From contig NC_079877.1 of assembly GCF_029227915.1 (NCBI RefSeq), forward strand, positions 29,723,851 to 29,787,850: DNA of 64,000 nt. The letters run 5' to 3'. The translations under genes were made by a program, and so were the position numbers. The notes under the pieces are model-generated. The model was not told where the DNA came from. It ran no database searches and saw only the letters and a program-made list of their open reading frames with translations. The DNA comes from Hydractinia symbiolongicarpus. Lineage: Eukaryota; Cnidaria; Hydrozoa; Anthoathecata; Hydractiniidae. Of the stretch, positions 11,804-23,676 are shown piece by piece (within the stretch, counting starts at the first letter, position 1; each line of letters opens with the position of its first letter).

Positions 11804-12186
11804 ACTAATCATACATGTCTGAAAAGTACGTCGAACAAACGTTTTTATTTCCGCTTAACTATTTTGCCTGGAAAAATGCGCGAACGTTTAAAAAGGATGT
11901 ATCACAAGTTTCGCTTGCATGCAGGACGGGATCGCTAAAACTGCTTGACTGTGCAGGTAATTCGGCCCACAATCAGGCAAAACTCTCTAAATTGATGAAA
12001 AGTCATGGGACGAATACACTTGCAATGGAATGTGCAGAGCTGGTTGGGTATCAACGTATTATTTTGCGTCACTTACTTATTTGAATTTTTCATATTTCGG
12101 TCATTTTTACATGTTATCTAGTGCTTAAATACGCGTAAATACTAATTTCTTTGCACTCTCGTTGACATTATGTATTCGAAAAACCG

Positions 12187-12268
12187 GGCAGGATGGCCGA
12201 GCGGTCTAAGGCGCTGGTTTAAGGCACCAGTCACTTCGGTGGCGCGAGTTCGAATCTCGCTCCTGTCA
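12187..12268 (+). tRNA. tRNA-Leu(AAG)
   Basis: Exact consensus. It opens the shortened units (12.3-15.5 kb) through a spacer deletion after 12300. Confidence 0.92.
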
Positions 12269-12464
12269 TCTTATATCGCATGACCGGAAATGTCCTCGGA
12301 AAAAATTTAAATTTCGTTTATTTTTCGAAACAGAGATCTAAAGTGCTTAAACGACAGGAGATTTCGATTTACCGCTTGTTATTTTTACATGTCATCTAGT
12401 GCTTAAATACGCGTAAATACTATTTTCTTTGCACTCTCGTCGACATTATGTATTTGAAAAACCG

Positions 12465-12546
12465 GGCAGGATGGCCGAGCGGTCTAAGGCGCTGGTTTTA
12501 GGCATCAGTCACTTCGGTGGCGCGAGTTCAAATCTTGCTCCTGTCA
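12465..12546 (+). tRNA. tRNA-Leu(TAG) in AAG-type flanks
   Basis: Both flanks are of the AAG gene but base 34 is T. Other changes: ATCAG in the anticodon stem (G-T pair), GTTCAAATC B box, CTTGC T stem. Confidence 0.65.
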
Positions 12547-13021
12547 TCTTATATCGCAGAGAATATTGATTACGCTTAAAAACTTCGTCCCCAGAAAGAC
12601 GCAAATTTTAGAAAAAGTATAATTAACAAGTCTTTGTCGCATTGGGGAAAAGTGTCACTTGTACCACTTGATTTTGCGGAAAATTTCGTTTATTTTTCGA
12701 AACAGAGATCTAAAGTGCTTAAACGACAGGAGATTTGGATTTACCGCTTGTTAAGAGCAATTGTCCGAATGAAACGTTCTTACAGTCATGTTCAACATAT
12801 TTCTTGATAATTGCATAATTTTTAACATTTAACCCACAAGAGTATAATTTTCGGCGTTTGATCATTGTACCTACGCAATGTGAACTTGTCAAGGGACAGA
12901 CTTAGGACGTCGGATCTTAAGTTAATTGGTCAGAGCAAAAACCTTCCTGCTAATGTCAGAATAAGCCATTTTTGGTTTACTTGAACTTTTTTGGGACGGG
13001 GATTTTATATCTTAAAAATAA

Positions 13022-13103
13022 GGCAGGATGGCCGAGCGGTCTAAGGCGCTGGTTTAAGGCACCAGTCACTTCGGTGGCGCGAGTTCGAATCTCGCTCCTG
13101 TCA
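13022..13103 (+). tRNA. tRNA-Leu(AAG), recombinant flanks
   Basis: Consensus gene with a TAG-type 5' flank and an AAG-type 3' flank, i.e. a crossover or deletion inside the gene body that removed one spacer. Confidence 0.9.
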
Positions 13104-13613
13104 TCTTATATCGCATGACCGGAAATGTCCTCGGACAGAGAATATTGATTACGCTTAAAAACTTCGTCCCCAGAAAGACGCAACTTTAGAAAAAGTATAA
13201 TTAACAAGTCTTTGTCGCATTGGGGAAAAGTGTCAATTGTACGACTTGATTTTGCGGAAAATTTCGTTTATTTTTCGAAACAGAGATCTAAAGCGTTTAA
13301 ACGACAGGAGATTTGGATTTACAGCTTGTTAAGAGCGATAGTCCGAATGAAACGTTCTTACAGTCATGTTCAACATTTTTCTTGATAATTGCATAATTTT
13401 TAACATTTAACCCACAAGAGTATAATTTTCGGCGTTTCATTATTGTACCCACGCAATGTGAACTTGTCAAAGCTTACTTGTCAAGGTACAGACTTAGCAC
13501 TTCGGATCTTAGGTTATTTGGTTAGAGCAAAAACCTTCCTGCTAATATCAGAATAAGCCATTTTTGGTTTACTTGAACTTTTTTGGGACGATGATTTTAT
13601 ATCTTAAAAAGAA

Positions 13614-13695
13614 GGCAGAATGGCTGAGCCGTCTAAGGCGCTGGTTTTAGGCACCAGTCACTTCGGTGGCGCGAGTTTGAATCTCGCTCCTGTCA
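13614..13695 (+). tRNA. tRNA-Leu(TAG), variant
   Basis: GGCAGAA acceptor, D arm GGCTGAGCCG, T loop TTTGAAT. Confidence 0.6.
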
Positions 13696-14078
13696 ACTAA
13701 TCATACATGTCTGAAAAGTACGTCGAACAAACGTTTTTATTTCCGCTTAACTATTTTGCCTGGAAAAATGCGCGAACGTTTAAAAAGGATGTATCACAAG
13801 TTTCGCTTGCATGCAGGACGGGATCGCTAAAACTGCTTGACTGTGCAGGTAATTCGGCCCACAATCAGGCAAAACTCTCTAAATTGATGAAAAGTCATGG
13901 GACGAATACACTTGCAATGGAATGTGCAGAGCTGGTTGGGTATCAACGTATTATTTTGCGTCACTTACTTATTTGAATTTTTCATATTTCGGTCATTTTT
14001 ACATGTCATCTAGTGCTTAAATACGCGTAAATACTATTTTCTTTGCACTCTCGTCGACATTATGTATTCGAAAAACCG

Positions 14079-14160
14079 GGCAGGATGGCCGAGCGGTCTA
14101 AGGCGCTGGTTTAAGGCACCAGTCACTTCGGTGGCGCGAGTTCAAATCTCGCTCCTGTCA
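14079..14160 (+). tRNA. tRNA-Leu(AAG)
   Basis: Only change is GTTCAAATC in the B box. Confidence 0.8.
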
Positions 14161-14356
14161 TCTTATATCGCATGACCGGAAATGTCCTCGGAAAAAATTT
14201 AAATTTCGTTTATTTTTCGAAACAGAGATCTAAAGTGCTTAAACGACAGGAGATTTCGATTTACCGCTTGTTATTTTTACATGTCATCTAGTGCTTAAAT
14301 ACGCGTAAATACTATTTTCTTTGCACTCTCGTCGACATTATGTATTTGAAAAACCG

Positions 14357-14438
14357 GGCAGGATGGCCGAGCGGTCTAAGGCGCTGGTTTTAGGCACCAG
14401 TCACTTCGGTGGCGCGAGTTCGAATCTCGCTCCTGTCA
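14357..14438 (+). tRNA. tRNA-Leu(TAG) in AAG-type flanks
   Basis: Consensus body with T at position 34 and AAG-type sequence on both sides. Confidence 0.88.
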
Positions 14439-14516
14439 TCTTATATCGCATGACCGGAAATGTCCTCGGACAGAGAATATTGATTACCCTTAAAAACTTC
14501 GTCCCCAGAAAGACGC

Positions 14517-14585
14517 AGCGGTCTAAGGCGCTGGTTTTAGGCACCAGTCACTTCGGTGGCGCGAGTTCGAATCTCGCTCCTGTCA
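14517..14585 (+). pseudogene. tRNA-Leu(TAG) lacking its 5' end
   Basis: Starts at AGCGGTCTAAGG, fused to spacer (GAAAGACGC). The 5' acceptor strand and first half of the D arm are missing. The 3' part is intact. Confidence 0.8.
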
Positions 14586-14968
14586 ACTAATCATACATGT
14601 CTGAAAAGTACGTCGGACAAACGTTTTTATTTCCGCTTAACTATTTTGCCTGGAAAAATGCGCGAACGTTTAAAAAGGATGTATCACAAGTTTCGCTTGC
14701 ATGCAGGACGGGATCGCTAAAACTGCTTGACTGTGCAGGTAATTCGGCCCACAATCAGGCAAAACTCTCTAAATTGATGAAAAGTCATGGGACGAATACA
14801 CTTGCAATGGAATGTGCAGAGCTGGTTGGGTATCAACGTATTATTTTGCGTCACTTACTTATTTGAATTTTTCATATTTCGGTCATTTTTACATGTCATC
14901 TAGTGCTTAAATACGCGTAAATACTATTTTCTTTGCACTCTCGTCGACATTATGTATTCGAAAAACCG

Positions 14969-15050
14969 GGCAGGATGGCCGAGCGGTCTAAGGCGCTGGT
15001 TTAAGGCACCAGTCACTTCGGTGGCGCGAGTTCAAATCTCGTTCCTGTCA
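14969..15050 (+). tRNA. tRNA-Leu(AAG), variant
   Basis: GTTCAAATC B box and CTCGTTCC, adding one acceptor/T-stem change to the 14079 form. Confidence 0.75.
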
Positions 15051-15246
15051 TCTTATATCGCATGACCGGAAATGTCCTCGGAAAAAATTTAAATTTCGTT
15101 TATTTTTCGAAACAGAGATCTAAAGTGCTTAAACGACAGGAGATTTCGATTTACCGCTTGTTATTTTTACATGTCATCTAGTGCTTAAATACGCGTAAAT
15201 ACTATTTTCTTTGCACTCTCGTCGACATTATGTATTTGAAAAACCG

Positions 15247-15328
15247 GGCAGGATGGCCGAGCGGTCTAAGGCGCTGGTTTTAGGCACCAGTCACTTCGGT
15301 GGCGCGAGTTCGAATCTCGCTCCTGTCA
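15247..15328 (+). tRNA. tRNA-Leu(TAG) in AAG-type flanks
   Basis: Duplicate of the 14357 locus 890 bp downstream; consensus body. Confidence 0.88.
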
Positions 15329-15406
15329 TCTTATATCGCATGACCGGAAATGTCCTCGGACAGAGAATATTGATTACCCTTAAAAACTTCGTCCCCAGAA
15401 AGACGC

Positions 15407-15475
15407 AGCGGTCTAAGGCGCTGGTTTTAGGCACCAGTCACTTCGGTGGCGCGAGTTCGAATCTCGCTCCTGTCA
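15407..15475 (+). pseudogene. tRNA-Leu(TAG) lacking its 5' end
   Basis: Duplicate of the 14517 locus 890 bp downstream, same junction. Confidence 0.8.
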
Positions 15476-15860
15476 ACTAATCATACATGTCTGAAAAGTA
15501 CGTCGGACAAACATTTTTATTTTCGCTTAACCATTTTGCCTAGAAAAATGCGCGAACGTTTAAGAGGGATGTATCACAAGTTTCGCTTGCATGCAGGACG
15601 GGATCGCTAAAACTGCTTGACTGTGCAGGTATTTCCGCCCACAATCAGGCAAAACTCTCTAAATTAATGAAAAGTCATGGGACGAATACACTTGCAATGA
15701 AATGTGCAGAGCTGGTTGGGTATCAACGTATTATTTTGCGTCACTTACTTATTTGAATTTTTCATATATTTCGGTCATTTTTACATGTCATCTAGTGCTT
15801 AAATACGCGTAAATACTATTTTCTTTGCAATCTCGTCGACATTATGTATTTGAAAAACCG

Positions 15861-15930
15861 GGCAGGATGGCCGAGCGGTCTAAGGCGCTGGTTGCCTTCG
15901 GTGGCGCGAGTTCGAATCTCGCTCCTGTCA
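15861..15930 (+). pseudogene. tRNA-Leu without anticodon arm
   Basis: 70 nt. Reading goes from GCGCTGGTTG straight to CCTTCGGTGG, so the anticodon loop and 3' stem are deleted. A and B boxes remain. Confidence 0.8.
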
Positions 15931-16441
15931 TCTTATATCGTATGACCGAAAATGTCCTCGGACAGAGAATATTGATTACGCTTAAAAACTTCGTCCCCAG
16001 AAAGACGCAAATTTGAGAAAAAGTATAATTAATAAGTGTTTGTCGCATTGGGGAAAAATGTCACTTGTACCACTTGATTTTGCGGAAAATTTCGTTTATT
16101 TTACGAAATAGAGATCTAAAGCGTTTAAACGACAGGAGATTTGGATTTACAGCTTGTTAAGAGCGATAGTCCGAATGAAACGGTCTTACAGTCATGTTAA
16201 ACATTTTTCTTGATAATTGCATAATATTTAACATTTAAACCACAAGAGTATAATTTTCGGCGTTTGATTATTGTACCTACGCAATGTGAACTTGTCAAAG
16301 TTTACTTGTCAAGGGACAGACTTAGGACGTCGGATCTTAAGTTAATTGGTCAGAGCAAAAACCTTCCTGCTAATGTCAGAATAAGCCATTTTTGGTTTAC
16401 TTCAACTTTTTTGGGACGGGGATTTTATATCTTAAAAATAA

Positions 16442-16523
16442 GGCAGGATGGCCCAGAGGTTTAAGGCGCTGGTTTTAGGCACCAGTCACTTCGGTGGCGC
16501 GAGTTCGAATATCGCTCCTGTCA
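16442..16523 (+). tRNA. tRNA-Leu(TAG), variant
   Basis: GGCCCAGAGGTTTAAGG D arm; GAATATCGC weakens the T stem. Confidence 0.65.
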
Positions 16524-16908
16524 ACTAATCACACTTGTCTGAAAAGTACGTCGGACAAACGTTTTTATTTTCGCTTAACCATTTTGGCTAGAAAAATGCG
16601 CGAACGTTTAAGAAGGATGTATCACAAGTTTCGCTTGCATGCAGGACGGGATCGCTAAAACTGCTCGACTGTGCAGGTATTTCCGCCCACAATCAGGCAA
16701 AACTCTCTAAATTGATGAAAAGTCACGGGACGAATACCCTTGCAATGGAATGTGCAGAGCTGGTTGGGTATCAACGTATTATTTTGCGTCACTTACTTAT
16801 TTGAATTTTTCATATATTTCGGTCATTTTTACATGTCATCTAGTGCTTAATTACGCGTAAATATTATTTTCTTTGCACTCTCGTCGACATTATGTATTTG
16901 AAAAACAG

Positions 16909-16990
16909 GGCAGGATGGCCGAGCGGTCTAAGGCGCTGGTTTAAGGCACCAGTCACTTCGGTGGCGCGAGTTCGAATCTCGCTCCTGTCA
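16909..16990 (+). tRNA. tRNA-Leu(AAG)
   Basis: Exact consensus; 5' flank AAACAG instead of AAACCG. Confidence 0.92.
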
Positions 16991-17500
16991 TCTTATATCG
17001 TATGACCGGAAATGTCCTCGGACAGAGAATGTTGATTACGTTTAAAAACTTCGTCCCCAGAAAGACGCAAGTTTGAGAAAAAGTATAATTAATAAGTGTT
17101 TGTCGCATTGGGGAAAAATGTCACTTGTACCACTTGATTTTGCGGAAAATTTCGTTTATTTTACGAAATAGAGATCTAAAGCGTTTAAACAACAGGAGAT
17201 TTGGATTTACAGCTTGTTAAGAGCGATAGTCCGAATAAACGGTCTTACAGTCATGTTAAACATTTTTCTTGATAATTGCATAATTTTTAACATTTAACCC
17301 ACAAGAGTATAATTTTCGGCGTTTGATTATTGTACCTACGCAATGTGAACTTGTCAAAGTTTACTTGTCAAGGGACAGACTTAGGACGTCGGATCTTAAG
17401 TTAATTGGTCAGAGCAAAAACCTTCCTGCTAATGTCAGAATAAGCCATTTTTGGTTTACTTCAACTTTTTTGGGACGGGGATTTTATATCTTAAAAATAA

Positions 17501-17582
17501 GGCAGGATGGCCCAGAGGTTTAAGGCGCTGGTTTTAGGCACCAGTCACTTCGGGGGCGCGAGTTCGAATCTCGCTCCTGTCA
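17501..17582 (+). tRNA. tRNA-Leu(TAG), variant
   Basis: GGCCCAGAGGTTTAAGG D arm; variable arm CTTCGGGGGC. Confidence 0.68.
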
Positions 17583-17966
17583 ACTAATCACACATGTCTG
17601 AAAAGTACCTCGGCAAACGTTTTTATTTTCGCTTAACCATTTTGGCTAGAAAAATGTGCGAACGTTTAAGAAGGATGTATCACAAGTTTCGCTTGCATGC
17701 AGGACGGGATCGCTAAAACTGCTTGACTGTGCAGGTATTTCCGCCCACAATCAGGCAAAACTCTCTAAATTGATGAAAAGTCACGGGACGAATACCCTTG
17801 CAATGGAATGTGCAGAGCTGGTTGGGTATCAACGTATTATTTTGCGTCACTTACTTATTTGAATTTTTCATATATTTCGGTCATTTTTACATGTCATCTA
17901 GTGCTTAAATACGCGTAAATACTATTTTCTTTGCACTCTCGTCTACATTATGTATTTGAAAAACCG

Positions 17967-18048
17967 GGCAGGATGGCCGAGCGGTCTAAGGCGCTGGTTT
18001 AAGGCACCAGTCACTTCGGTGGCGCGAGTTCGAATCTCGCTCCTGTCA
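17967..18048 (+). tRNA. tRNA-Leu(AAG)
   Basis: Exact consensus; followed after 78 nt by a 5'-truncated copy. Confidence 0.92.
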
Positions 18049-18126
18049 TCTTATATCGCATGACCGGAAATGTCCTCAGACAGAGAATATTGATTACCCT
18101 TAAAAACTTCGTCCCCAGAAAGACGC

Positions 18127-18195
18127 AGCGGTCAAAGGCGCTGGATTTAGGCACCAGTCACTTCGGTGGCGCGAGTTCGAATCTCGCTCCTGTCA
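18127..18195 (+). pseudogene. tRNA-Leu(TAG) lacking its 5' end
   Basis: Same junction as 14517 and 15407, with two more changes (GTCAAAGG, CTGGATTTAGG). Confidence 0.78.
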
Positions 18196-18578
18196 ACTAA
18201 TCATACATGTCTGAAAAGTACGTCGGACAAACGTTTTTATTTTCGCTTAACCATTTTGCCTAGAAAAATGCGCGAACGTTTAAGAGGGATGTATCACAAG
18301 TTTCGCTTGCATGCAAGACGGGATCGCTAAAACTGCTTGACTGTGCAGGTAATTCGGCCCACAATCAGGCAAAACTCTCTAAATTGATGAAAAGTCATGG
18401 GACGAATACACTTGCAATGGAATGTGCAGAGCTGGTTGGGTATCAACGTATTATTTTGCGTCACTTACTTATTTGAATTTTTCATATTTCGGTCATTTTT
18501 ACATGTCATCTAGTGCTTAAATACGCGTAAATACTATTTTCTTTGCACTCTCGTCGACATTATGTATTCGAAAAACCG

Positions 18579-18660
18579 GGCAGGATGGCCGAGCGGTCTA
18601 AGGCGCTGGTTTAAGGCACCAGTCACTTCGGTGGCGCGAGTTCGAATCTCGCTCCTGTCA
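18579..18660 (+). tRNA. tRNA-Leu(AAG)
   Basis: Exact consensus, inside a shortened unit. Confidence 0.92.
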
Positions 18661-18856
18661 TCTTATATCGCATGACCGGAAATGTCCTCGGAAAAAATTT
18701 AAATTTCGTTTATTTTTCGAAACAGAGATCTAAAGTGCTTAAACGACAGGAGATTTCGATTTACCGCTTGTTATTTTTACATGTCATCTAGTGCTTAAAT
18801 ACGCGTAAATACTATTTTCTTTGCACTCTCGTCGACATTATGTATTTGAAAAACCG

Positions 18857-18938
18857 GGCAGGATGGCCGAGCGGTCTAAGGCGCTGGTTTTAGGCACCAG
18901 TCACTTCGGTGGCGCGAGTTCGAATCTCGCTCCTGTCA
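18857..18938 (+). tRNA. tRNA-Leu(TAG) in AAG-type flanks
   Basis: Consensus body with T34; third full-length copy of this switched form. Confidence 0.88.
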
Positions 18939-19413
18939 TCTTATATCGCAGAGAATATTGATTACGCTTAAAAACTTCGTCCCCAGAAAGACGCAAATTT
19001 TAGAAAAAGTATAATTAACAAGTCTTTGTCGCATTGGGGAAAAGTGTCACTTGTACCACTTGATTTTGCGGAAAATTTCGTTTATTTTTCGAAACAGAGA
19101 TCTAAAGTGCTTAAACGACAGGAGATTTGGATTTACCGCTTGTTAAGAGCAATTGTCCGAATGAAACGTTCTTACAGTCATGTTCAACATATTTCTTGAT
19201 AATTGCATAATTTTTAACATTTAACCCACAAGAGTATAATTTTCGGCGTTTGATCATTGTACCTACGCAATGTGAACTTGTCAAGGGACAGACTTAGGAC
19301 GTCGGATGTTAAGTTAATTGGTCAGAGCAAAAACCTTCCTGCTAATGTCAGAATAAGCCATTTTTGGTTTACTTCAACTTTTTTGGGACGGGGATTTTAT
19401 ATCTTAAAAAAAA

Positions 19414-19495
19414 GGCAGGATGGCCGAGCGGTCTAAGGCGCTGGTTTAAGGCACCAGTCACTTCGGTGGCGCGAGTTCGAATCTCGCTCCTGTCA
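19414..19495 (+). tRNA. tRNA-Leu(AAG) in TAG-type flanks
   Basis: Consensus body. Both flanks belong to the TAG gene but base 34 is A, the reverse switch. Confidence 0.9.
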
Positions 19496-19880
19496 ACTAA
19501 GCACACATGTCTGAAAAGTACCTCGGACAAACGTTTTTATTTTCGCTTAACCATCTTGGCTAGAAAAATGCGCGAACGTTTAAGAAGGATGTATCACAAG
19601 TTTCGCTTGCATGCAGGACGGGATCGCTAAAACTGCTTGACTGTGCAGGTATTTCCGCCCACAATCAGGCAAAACTCTCTAAATTGATGAAAAGTCACGG
19701 GACGAATACCCTTGCAATGGAATGTGCAGAGCTGGTTGGGTATCAACGTATTATTTTGCGTCACTTACTTATTTGAATTTTTCATATATTTCGGTCATTT
19801 TTACATGTCATCTAGTGCTTAAATACGCGTAAATACTATTTTCTTTGCACTCTCGTTGACATTATGTATTTGAAAAACCG

Positions 19881-19962
19881 GGCAGGATGGCCGAGCGGTC
19901 TAAGGCGCTGGTTTAAGGCACCAGTCACTTCGGTGGCGCGAGTTCGAATCTCGCTCCTGTCA
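19881..19962 (+). tRNA. tRNA-Leu(AAG)
   Basis: Exact consensus. Confidence 0.92.
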
Positions 19963-20473
19963 TCTTATATCGTATGACCGGAAATGTCCTCGGACAGAGA
20001 ATATTGATTACGCTTAAAAACTTCGTCCCCAGAAAGACGCAAATTTGAGAAAAAGTATAATTAATAAGTGTTTGTCGCATTGGGGAAAAATGTCACTTGT
20101 ACCACTTGATTTTGCGGAAAATTTCGTTTATTTTACGAAATAGAGATCTAAAGCGTTTAAACGACAGGAGATTTGGATTTACAGCTTGTTAAGAGCGATA
20201 GTCCGAATGAAACGGTCTTACAGTCATGTTAAACATTTTTCTTGATAATTGCATAATATTTAACATTTAAACCACAAGAGTATAATTTTCGGCGTTTGAT
20301 TATTGTACCTACGCAATGTGAACTTGTCAAAGTTTACTTGTCAAGGGACAGACTTAGGACGTCGGATCTTAAGTTAATTGGTCAGAGCAAAAACCTTCCT
20401 GCTAATGTCAGAATAAGCCATTTTTGGTTTACTTCAACTTTTTTGGGACGGGGATTTTATATCTTAAAAATAA

Positions 20474-20555
20474 GGCAGGATGGCCCAGAGGTTTAAGGCG
20501 CTGGTTTTAGGCACCAGTCACTTCGGTGGCGCGAGTTCGAATCTCGCTCCTGTCA
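20474..20555 (+). tRNA. tRNA-Leu(TAG), variant
   Basis: GGCCCAGAGGTTTAAGG D arm; otherwise consensus. Confidence 0.72.
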
Positions 20556-20939
20556 ACTAATCACACATGTCTGAAAAGTACCTCGGCAAACGTTTTTATT
20601 TTCGCTTAACCATTTTGGCTAGAAAAATGCGCGAACGTTTAAGAAGGATGTATCACAAGTTTCGCTTGCATGCAGGACGGGATCGCTAAAACTGCTTGAC
20701 TGTGCAGGTATTTCCGCCCACAATCAGGCAAAACTCTCTAAATTGATGAAAAGTCACGGGACGAATACCCTTGCAATGGAATGTGCAGAGCTGGTTGGGT
20801 ATCAACGTATTATTTTGCGTCACTTACTTATTTGAATTTTTCATATATTTCGGTCATTTTTACATGTCATCTAGTGCTTAAATACGCGTAAATACTATTT
20901 TCTTTGCACTCTCGTCCACATTATGTATTTGAAAAACCG

Positions 20940-21009
20940 GGCAGGATGGCCGAGCGGTCTAAGGCGCTGGTTGCCTTCGGTGGCGCGAGTTCCAATCTCG
21001 CTCCTGTCA
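20940..21009 (+). pseudogene. tRNA-Leu without anticodon arm
   Basis: Same deletion as 15861 plus GTTCCAATC in the B box. Confidence 0.8.
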
Positions 21010-21520
21010 TCTTATATCGTATGACCGGAAATGTCCTCGGACAGAGAATATTGATTACGCTTAAAAACTTCGTCCCCAGAAAGACGCAAATTTGAGAAAA
21101 AGTATAATTAATAAGTGTTTGTCGCATTGGGGAAAAATGTCACTTGTACCACTTGATTTTGCGGAAAATTTCGTTTATTTTACGAAATAGAGATCTAAAG
21201 CGTTTAAACGACAGGAGATTTGGATTTACAGCTTGTTAAGAGCGATAGTCCGAGTGAAACGGTCTTACAGTCATGTTAAACATTTTTCTTGATAATTGCA
21301 TAATATTTAACATTTAAACCACAAGAGTATAATTTTCGGCGTTTGATTATTGTACCTACGCAATGTGAACTTGTCAAAGTTTACTTGTCAAGGGACAGAC
21401 TTAGGACGTCGGATCTTAAGTTAATTGGTCAGAGCAAAAACCTTCCTGCTAATGTCAGAATAAGCCATTTTTGGTTTACTTCAACTTTTTTGGGACGGGG
21501 ATTTTCTATCTTAAAAATAA

Positions 21521-21602
21521 GGCAGGATGGCCCAGAGGTTTAAGGCGCTGGTTTTAGGCACCAGTCACTTCGGTGGCGCGAGTTCGAATATCGCTCCTGT
21601 CA
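21521..21602 (+). tRNA. tRNA-Leu(TAG), variant
   Basis: GGCCCAGAGGTTTAAGG D arm; GAATATCGC T stem, as at 16442. Confidence 0.65.
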
Positions 21603-21987
21603 ACTAATCACACATGTCTGAAAAGTACGTCGGACAAACGTTTTTATTTTCGCTTAACCATTTTGGCTAGAAAAATGCGCGAACGTTTAAGAAGGATGTA
21701 TCACAAGTTTCGCTTGCATGCAGGACGGGATCGCTAAAACTGCTCGACTGTGCAGGTATTTCCGCCCACAATCAGGCAAAACTCTCTAAATTGATGAAAA
21801 GTCACGGGACGAATACCCTTGCAATGGAATGTGCAGAGCTGGTTGGGTATCAACGTATTATTTTGCGTCACTTACTTATTTGAATTTTTCATATATTTCG
21901 GTCATTTTTACATGTCATCTAGTGCTTAAATACGCGTAAATATTATTTTCTTTGCACTCTCGTCGACATTATGTATTTGAAAAACCG

Positions 21988-22069
21988 GGCAGAATGGCCG
22001 AGCGGTCTAAGGCGCTCGTTTAAGGCACCAGTCACTTCGGTGGCGCGAGTTCGAATCTCGCTCCTGTCA
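21988..22069 (+). tRNA. tRNA-Leu(AAG), variant
   Basis: GGCAGAA acceptor and GCTCGTTT giving one anticodon-stem mismatch. Confidence 0.68.
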
Positions 22070-22557
22070 TCTTATATCCCAGAGAATATTGATTACGCCT
22101 AAAAACTTCGTCCCCAGAAAGACGCAACTTTAGAAAAAGTATAATTAACAAGTCTTTGTCGCATTGGGGAAAAGTGTCACTTGTACCACTTGATTTTGCG
22201 AAAAATTTCGTTTATTTTTCGAAACAGAGATCTAAAGCGTTTAAACGACAGGAGATTTGGATTTACAGCTTGTTAAGAGCGATAGTCCGAATGAAACGTT
22301 CTTACAGTCATGTTCAACATTTTTCTTGATAATTGCATAATTTTTAACATTTAACCCACAAGAGTATAATTTTCGGCGTTTCATTATTGTACCCACGCAA
22401 TGTGAACTTGTCAAAGTTTACTTGTCAAGGGACAGACTTAGCATTTCGGATCTTAGGTTAATTGGTTAGAACAAAAACCTTGCTGCTAATGTCAGCATAA
22501 GCCATTTTTGGTTTACTTGAACTTTTTTGAGACGGGGATTTTATTTCTTAAAAAATA

Positions 22558-22639
22558 GGCATGATGGCCGAGCGGTCTAAGGCGCTGGTTTTGGGTACCA
22601 GTCACTTCGGTGGCGCGAGTTTGAATCTCGCTCCCGTGA
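22558..22639 (+). tRNA. Leu-type tRNA with anticodon TGG, degenerate
   Basis: Anticodon loop TTTGGGT places TGG (Pro codons) at 34-36 in an otherwise Leu body. Acceptor GGCATGA/TCCCGTG has several mismatches, so it is probably inactive. Confidence 0.5.
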
Positions 22640-23000
22640 ACTAATCATACATGTTTAAAAAGTATATCGAACAAACGTTTTTATTTCCGCTTAACTATTT
22701 TGCCTAGAAAAAAGCGCGAACGTTTAAAAAGGAGGTTTCACAAGTTTCGCTCGCATGCAGGACGGGATTACTAAAACTGCTTGACTGTGCAGGTAATTCC
22801 GCCCACAATCAGGCAAAACTCTCTAAATTGATGAAAAGTCACGGGACAAATGCACTTGCAATTGAATGGGCAGAGCTTGTTGGGTATCAACGTATTATTT
22901 TGCGTCACTTACTTATTTAAATTTTTCATACATTTTGGTCATTTTTACATGTCATCTAGTGCTTAAATACGCTTGTCGACATTATGTATTTGAAAAACCG

Positions 23001-23082
23001 GGCCGGATGGCCGAACGGTCTAAGGCGCTGGTTTAAGGCACCAGTCACTTCGGTGGCGCGAGTTCGAATCTGGCTCCTGTCA
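23001..23082 (+). tRNA. tRNA-Leu(AAG), degenerate
   Basis: GGCCGGA acceptor, CCGAACGG D arm and CTGGC T stem. Confidence 0.58.
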
Positions 23083-23594
23083 TCTTATATCGCATGACCG
23101 GAAATGTCCTCGGACAGAGAATATTGATTACGCTTAAAAACTTCGTCCCCAGAAAGCCGAAAATTTTAGAAAAAGTATAATTAACAAGTCTTTGTCGCAT
23201 TGGGGAAAAATGTCACTTGTATCACTTGATTTTGCGGAAAATTTCGTTTATTTTTCGAAACAGAGATCTAAAGCGCTTAAACGACAGGAGATTTCGATTT
23301 ACAGCTTGTTAAGAGCGATTGTCCGAATGAAACGTTCTTACAGTTATGTTCAACATATTTCTTGCTAATTGCATAATTTTTAACATTTAACCCACAAGAG
23401 TATAATTTTCGGCGTTTCATTATTGTACCCACGCAATGTGAACTTGTCAAAGTTTACTTGTCAACGGACAGACTTAGGACTTCGGATCTTAGGTTAATTA
23501 GTTAGAACAAAAACCTTCCTGCTAATGTCAGCATAAGCCATTTTTGGTTTACTTGAACTTTTTTGAGACGGGGGATTTTATTTCTTAAAAAACA

Positions 23595-23676
23595 GTCATT
23601 ATGGCCGAGCGGTCTAAGGCGCTAGTTTTAGGCACCAGTCACTTCGGGCGCGCGAGTTCGAATCTCGCTCCTGTCA
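23595..23676 (+). tRNA. tRNA-Leu(TAG), degenerate
   Basis: GTCATTA acceptor, GCTAGT anticodon stem and CTTCGGGCGC variable arm. Likely inactive. Confidence 0.45.

Noticed and set aside
14321-15480. Open frames reading GRMAERSKALVLGTSHFGG and similar
   Set aside because: This is the well-known false protein obtained by translating a tRNA-Leu gene; it overlaps the tRNA loci exactly.
9426-21543. A 66-codon frame starting MIIVPTQCELVK in several units
   Set aside because: It runs through spacer into the following TAG gene and is lost in most units; no domain.
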